In this document: positions 31,272 through 34,858 of the stretch, one piece after another
Numbering within the stretch: position 1 is the first letter of the stretch
Layout: each line of letters opens with the position of its first letter
Assembly (NCBI GenBank): GCA_012839115.1
Contig: DUNX01000013.1
Location: 1 to 34,858 of the forward strand
Reading direction: 5' to 3'
Length of the DNA: 34,858 bases
From: Bacillota bacterium
GTDB lineage: Bacteria > Bacillota > UBA4882 > UBA10575
Position numbers and translations under genes: made by a program
Notes under the pieces: generated by a model
Told to the model about the DNA's origin: nothing
Database searches by the model: none
The model's input: the letters and a program-made list of their open reading frames with translations, nothing else

Positions 31272-33932
31272 ATGGAGAAGAAAAATGGTCCCATAAACCA
31301 AAAAGAAAAGAAAAGTAGCGATAATTGGATTTATTTAGATTTTTGTTTAGGTAGACAGGCACTCCCCCTTGGTACCCATACTTGTTTAGTTTACCGGAAC
31401 CAAAAAAGAAAGAACCGTATAATCCTGCAATTTATTGCCGACGGCTTGCAAAAAGGGGAACAGGTGGTGTGTATTACAGATTCCTTGACCAAAGAAGCAA
31501 TTCTTGACTGGCTAAAGAAGAAAGAGATTCATATTTCCGCTGCGGATCTGGAAAGAAAACTAGTGGTACAATCTACTAAGAGTATGTATTACCCAAATGG
31601 GTATTTTTCACCGGAAGAAACGATGGAGAAGTGGCGCCGCTTGACTATGGAAAGCCCTGTCGAAGGCCTGCGGGTTACAGGGGAAGTAAATTGGCTCTCC
31701 AGTGACCTGCCGGGTGCGGAAAGATTTATTGAGTATGAGTTCATGGCCGACGAGTTCTTTAAAAACAATTTTACGACTGTTGTCTGTCAATTTGATGTTA
31801 ACTCCCTACACGGCGCTACCTTGATGGAGATTATACATATGCACCCTATGTTGATCGTCAACGGCCAGATCATGCACAATCCTTTTTATTATTCGTCTGC
31901 TCGTAAACAACGGGCTTTTCCTTTTAGGGGGAGAAGAAAAATGCTGCGACAGACTAAACAGCAAGCAGGCACCCTTCTTTTGGCTGTAACCGGCATTTTG
32001 GAAACCCTTCCCACGCTTCAGAGGAAGGCGGAATTTACTGAAGGACTTTTACATTCCGTGTTGGAGATTAAAAAAAGCCACTTGTGCCTGCCGGGATATA
32101 GGAGTCAATCTTTTATCTCTAAAGAATGCCAAGAATGCAAGGCGCAGAGAAAGGCAGAGGATTATCTGGCATATTCCTGTCCATTGATTGATAGACCAAA
32201 TTTTGCAACTTATGCCATTAAAACAGCGGATTTTTGCTTTGGCTATCTCGTGCTTTCCGAAAAAGAAGTATACAACAACTCGTTACTCATGGCTCTAGTA
32301 TTCAACTACATAAACCTACTGGCCATATCGTTGGAAAACTCTATTCGTAGAAACCAGTTACAGCAAAACGAAAAACGGATTAAAGCGATTATGGAAGGAA
32401 CCGATGAAGGGCTCTGGGAATATGACTTTTCTACCGGGAGGTTAGAGTTCGACGATAATTGGCAGCGAATTTTGGAATATAAGCCAGGAGAGATCGAATA
32501 TAACTTAAGATGGTTGGAGGAAAATATCCACCCGGACCATTATTCCCACTTGGGCCAGGCTTTAGATGATTATTTGCAGAAAAAGACAAAATATTGCGAT
32601 GTAGAATATAAAATCAAAACCAAAAGCGGGAAGTGGAAATGGGTCTGGAGCCGCGGGATCGCTTTGACTTACGATGAAAATAATAAGCCGCTCAAGCTAA
32701 CCGGTACCAACAGGGATATAACCCTATACCGGCAAACAAGGGAAGCCCTGGAGGCATCGGTAAAACAGCTTGCCCTGGAAAAGGAGCGGGCAAATTTACT
32801 GAAGATGCAGAAATTGGAGTCTTTAGGTATTCTCGCCGGCGGGATCGCCCATGATTTTAATAATCTGTTGTCGGTGATTCTTTCCAATTTGCAACTTGCC
32901 GAATACAAACTGGCAAAAGGGCAGGATGCAACGAAGGATCTGAAAACCGTGGAAAAGGGCACCTTAAGGGCGGCCAAATTAACCAAACAGTTGCTGGCTT
33001 TCTCTAAAGGCGGCGCACCGGTGAAGCAAACAGTTGTTCTCCACGAAATAATTAAGGAAACTGCAGAATTTGCTCTTAAGGGCACCCCAATCAAAATTGA
33101 GTATTTTTTACCGCCCGACTTATGGTCAGTAGAGATCGATACGGGGCAAATATGTCAAGTTCTCCATAATTTGCTGCTCAATGCTTACCAAGCCATGCCT
33201 GGAGGTGGTGTGGTTAAGATCTCCGCCCATAATGAAATTCTTCCGCCGGGAAATGGGATGATGCTTAAGCCGGGTAATTATGTTAAAGTAATGGTTAAAG
33301 ATCAGGGCATAGGTATTCCTGAAGAAAACTTGGGGAAGATTTTTGATCCTTATTTTACCACAAAAAAGCAGGGTAGTGGTTTGGGCCTGGCGTCAAGCTA
33401 TTATATTATAAAGAACCATGGCGGTTATATCGGAGTTTCTTCACAGGTAGGCCACGGGTCAGTATTTTACATATACCTTCCGTCCTCGCAGAAAAAATTC
33501 GAACCGAAAGCCGGAACAACAAAGCTCCGAACTGAAGAAAAAGGGAGAAGAATCCTCCTGATGGATGATGAACCCTTGCTCCGGAATTCAGTGAAGGAGT
33601 TCTTGGAAGCCTGCGGGCACCAAGTCCAAGAGGCGGCAGAAGGAAAGGAAGCGGTTACTTTATATAAAAAGAGCCGGGAAATGAATGCGCCTTTTGATGT
33701 AGTAATCATGGATCTTACCATCCCAGGCGGCATGGGAGGAAAAGAAGCCGCCGGGCAGATCCTGTCAATGGACCCAAAAGCCAAAATAATCGTCTCCAGC
33801 GGTTATTCCAATGACCCGGTCCTTGCCGAGCATGTAGAGTATGGTTTTTGCGATGTTATAACCAAGCCCTTTTCCCTGGAAGAACTGCACGAAAAAATCG
33901 TGCGTGTTCTATCCCAGGAAAAAAGCTGGTAA
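31272..33932 (+). CDS. Soluble hybrid histidine kinase with a MEDS sensor domain
   Basis: An 886-residue cytoplasmic sensor with no membrane segment. Residues 28-207 match the MEDS (DcmR-type sensory) domain: LGTHTCLVYRNQ, ADGLQKGEQVVCITD, and IIHMHPMLIVNGQ. Residues 235-355 look GAF-like, with Cys residues at 272, 286, 289 and 303 that could bind a metal or cofactor. A PAS/PAC unit covers 368-488. The kinase has the phospho-acceptor H527 (GGIAHDFNNLL), N637 in HNLLLNAYQAMPGG, then DQGIGIP and GSGLGLA. A receiver domain follows (760-882) with D814 as the acceptor. ATG at 31272 follows AAAGGAGAAA. No output regulator is adjacent. Confidence 0.92.
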   Translation: MEKKNGPINQKEKKSSDNWIYLDFCLGRQALPLGTHTCLVYRNQKRKNRIILQFIADGLQKGEQVVCITDSLTKEAILDWLKKKEIHISAADLERKLVVQSTKSMYYPNGYFSPEETMEKWRRLTMESPVEGLRVTGEVNWLSSDLPGAERFIEYEFMADEFFKNNFTTVVCQFDVNSLHGATLMEIIHMHPMLIVNGQIMHNPFYYSSARKQRAFPFRGRRKMLRQTKQQAGTLLLAVTGILETLPTLQRKAEFTEGLLHSVLEIKKSHLCLPGYRSQSFISKECQECKAQRKAEDYLAYSCPLIDRPNFATYAIKTADFCFGYLVLSEKEVYNNSLLMALVFNYINLLAISLENSIRRNQLQQNEKRIKAIMEGTDEGLWEYDFSTGRLEFDDNWQRILEYKPGEIEYNLRWLEENIHPDHYSHLGQALDDYLQKKTKYCDVEYKIKTKSGKWKWVWSRGIALTYDENNKPLKLTGTNRDITLYRQTREALEASVKQLALEKERANLLKMQKLESLGILAGGIAHDFNNLLSVILSNLQLAEYKLAKGQDATKDLKTVEKGTLRAAKLTKQLLAFSKGGAPVKQTVVLHEIIKETAEFALKGTPIKIEYFLPPDLWSVEIDTGQICQVLHNLLLNAYQAMPGGGVVKISAHNEILPPGNGMMLKPGNYVKVMVKDQGIGIPEENLGKIFDPYFTTKKQGSGLGLASSYYIIKNHGGYIGVSSQVGHGSVFYIYLPSSQKKFEPKAGTTKLRTEEKGRRILLMDDEPLLRNSVKEFLEACGHQVQEAAEGKEAVTLYKKSREMNAPFDVVIMDLTIPGGMGGKEAAGQILSMDPKAKIIVSSGYSNDPVLAEHVEYGFCDVITKPFSLEELHEKIVRVLSQEKSW

Positions 33933-33953
33933 GAATAGAAGAGGTGAACAAAA

Positions 33954-34640
33954 GTGTACCAACTGCGCAGTAAAGAAGAGCATCTGGTCCGTTCTTATCT
34001 CAGCCTCCGTAAAGCCATTGGAGCCATTGGTATCGGGTTACCGTTTACGCTGGCTGTTGGCGGGTTACTCCTGGGCATTGAATTACAGGAGTCAATCAGT
34101 GCCTATTACCATACGGACATGCGGGATCTGTTTGTCGGAAGCCTGTGTGCAATTGCCGTATTTTTATGGTCCTACCGCGGCTTCGAACGTAGAGACGATA
34201 TCGCCGGTAATCTAGCCTGTATCTTTGCTCTGGGAGTGGCGTTGTTTCCTACTGCTCCCGGCCTGGAAACCCCAGGATTTCCAGTTATTTTAGGACGGTT
34301 ACATGCGGTCTCTACAGCCGCTTTCTTTCTAACCCTGGTTTATTTTTGTCTTTTCCTTTTTCGCCTTAGTGACAAAGAAACGCCTACCAACGAGAAGTTT
34401 ATCCGCAATTTAATCTATCTGTTTTGCGGGTACGCGATGATTGCCTGCCTTATCCTCATTGGTATTGTCAATATCCCGGCAATTGCTCCGTTGGTGAGGG
34501 GTTGCAAGCCCGTTTTCTGGCTGGAGGCCTGCGCCATATTGTTCTTTGGCGTTTCCTGGTTCGTTAAGGGCGAGGCGATTTTGAAAGATCGGACTTCACC
34601 ACTGACAACCCGGTTGGTTTCCGCACGTATTCCCATGTAG
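33954..34640 (+). CDS. DUF998-like membrane protein
   Basis: A 228-residue membrane protein with about six hydrophobic helices. SISAYYHTDMRDLFVGSLCAIAVFLWSYRGFERRDD is the recognisable part and resembles DUF998-like proteins, in which YYHT..RD.FVG is conserved. Function unknown. GTG at 33954 has GAGGTGA 9 bases upstream. It starts 21 bases after the hybrid kinase stop and is probably co-transcribed with it, so it could belong to the same response. Confidence 0.72.
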   Translation: MYQLRSKEEHLVRSYLSLRKAIGAIGIGLPFTLAVGGLLLGIELQESISAYYHTDMRDLFVGSLCAIAVFLWSYRGFERRDDIAGNLACIFALGVALFPTAPGLETPGFPVILGRLHAVSTAAFFLTLVYFCLFLFRLSDKETPTNEKFIRNLIYLFCGYAMIACLILIGIVNIPAIAPLVRGCKPVFWLEACAILFFGVSWFVKGEAILKDRTSPLTTRLVSARIPM

Positions 34641-34723
34641 ATGTAGAAAAAATATCCGTACATACCGGGAAGGAAATAGATATCACCCTGTAGTATTAAT
34701 AAGCATACCTTAACTGAAAGGGA

Positions 34724-34858
34724 ATGGAGCCCATTAAGAACGAAAAAACTATTTTATGGTCATTAGCGCTCTTTTTTGCCTGGGTACTCTCCTTCCCTCT
34801 GCACGGGCCGGTACTTTTTGCCGCCGCCGCTGAACGTCATCTTTACCCCGAGCAGTTG
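34724..34858 (+). CDS. Start of a membrane protein, cut by the window edge
   Basis: An open frame of 45 codons runs off the window. It begins MEPIKNEKTILWSLALFF and continues with a hydrophobic helix of about 20 residues and then a polar stretch (AAERHLYPEQL). It could be a transporter or other membrane protein; too little remains to name it. AAAGGG lies only 2-3 bases ahead of the ATG, unusually close, but an in-frame stop at 34714-34716 rules out an earlier start. Confidence 0.5.
   Translation, partial: MEPIKNEKTILWSLALFFAWVLSFPLHGPVLFAAAAERHLYPEQL

Overview
The window looks like chromosomal DNA of a Bacillota-type bacterium: roughly half GC, strong AGGAGG-like ribosome sites, many GTG and TTG starts, sigma-A-like promoters and short intrinsic terminators. 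I see no rRNA, tRNA, CRISPR array, transposase or phage gene. A CsgG/FlgT/LPP20-like gene cluster at 22973-27501 suggests a diderm lineage (one with an outer membrane) inside or near the Bacillota. That placement is inference; the species cannot be read from this sequence.

Layout. 1-1247: the 3' end of a DUF6062-like gene, then a minus-strand lipoprotein with three strongly acidic inserts. 1595-6884: hisI, long-form hisG, a UDPGP-family uridylyltransferase, a 60-residue membrane protein and a large DUF255/YyaL-type thioredoxin-domain protein. 6885-7334: a non-coding stretch with a possible 30-residue Cys-rich peptide and a direct repeat ahead of apgM. 7335-10996: apgM, a convergent DUF4342 gene and recQ. 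11036-12770: three consecutive flavodoxin-fold genes. 12894-14039: a SxxK serine hydrolase. 14078-16672: a three-gene ABC exporter (two ABC-2 permeases and an ATPase), ending in a series of degenerate hairpins that includes two intrinsic terminators. 16865-17161 (minus): a double zinc-ribbon protein. 17538-20251: an aldo/keto reductase with two Fe-S cysteine clusters and a secreted GH16 beta-glucanase. 20476-21414: an AEC-family permease. 21935-22621 (minus): purC.

22973-27501 is the most unusual part. Four consecutive exported proteins are encoded: CsgG-like with a beta-rich C-terminus, FlgT-like, LPP20-like, and TPR plus a CsgG/TolB-like domain. They probably act together at the cell envelope. 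A minus-strand lipoprotein with an EF-hand-like loop converges on them, and its terminator lies inside the last codons of the TPR gene. A secreted three-part protein with a PsbP/DUF1795-like C-terminus follows.

30149-34858: a creatininase-family amidohydrolase, a soluble hybrid histidine kinase (MEDS, GAF-like, PAS, kinase, receiver), a DUF998-like membrane protein, and the start of another membrane protein cut by the window edge.

The gene calls rest on reading motifs and start sites by eye. No homology search, structure prediction or RNA-folding program was run.
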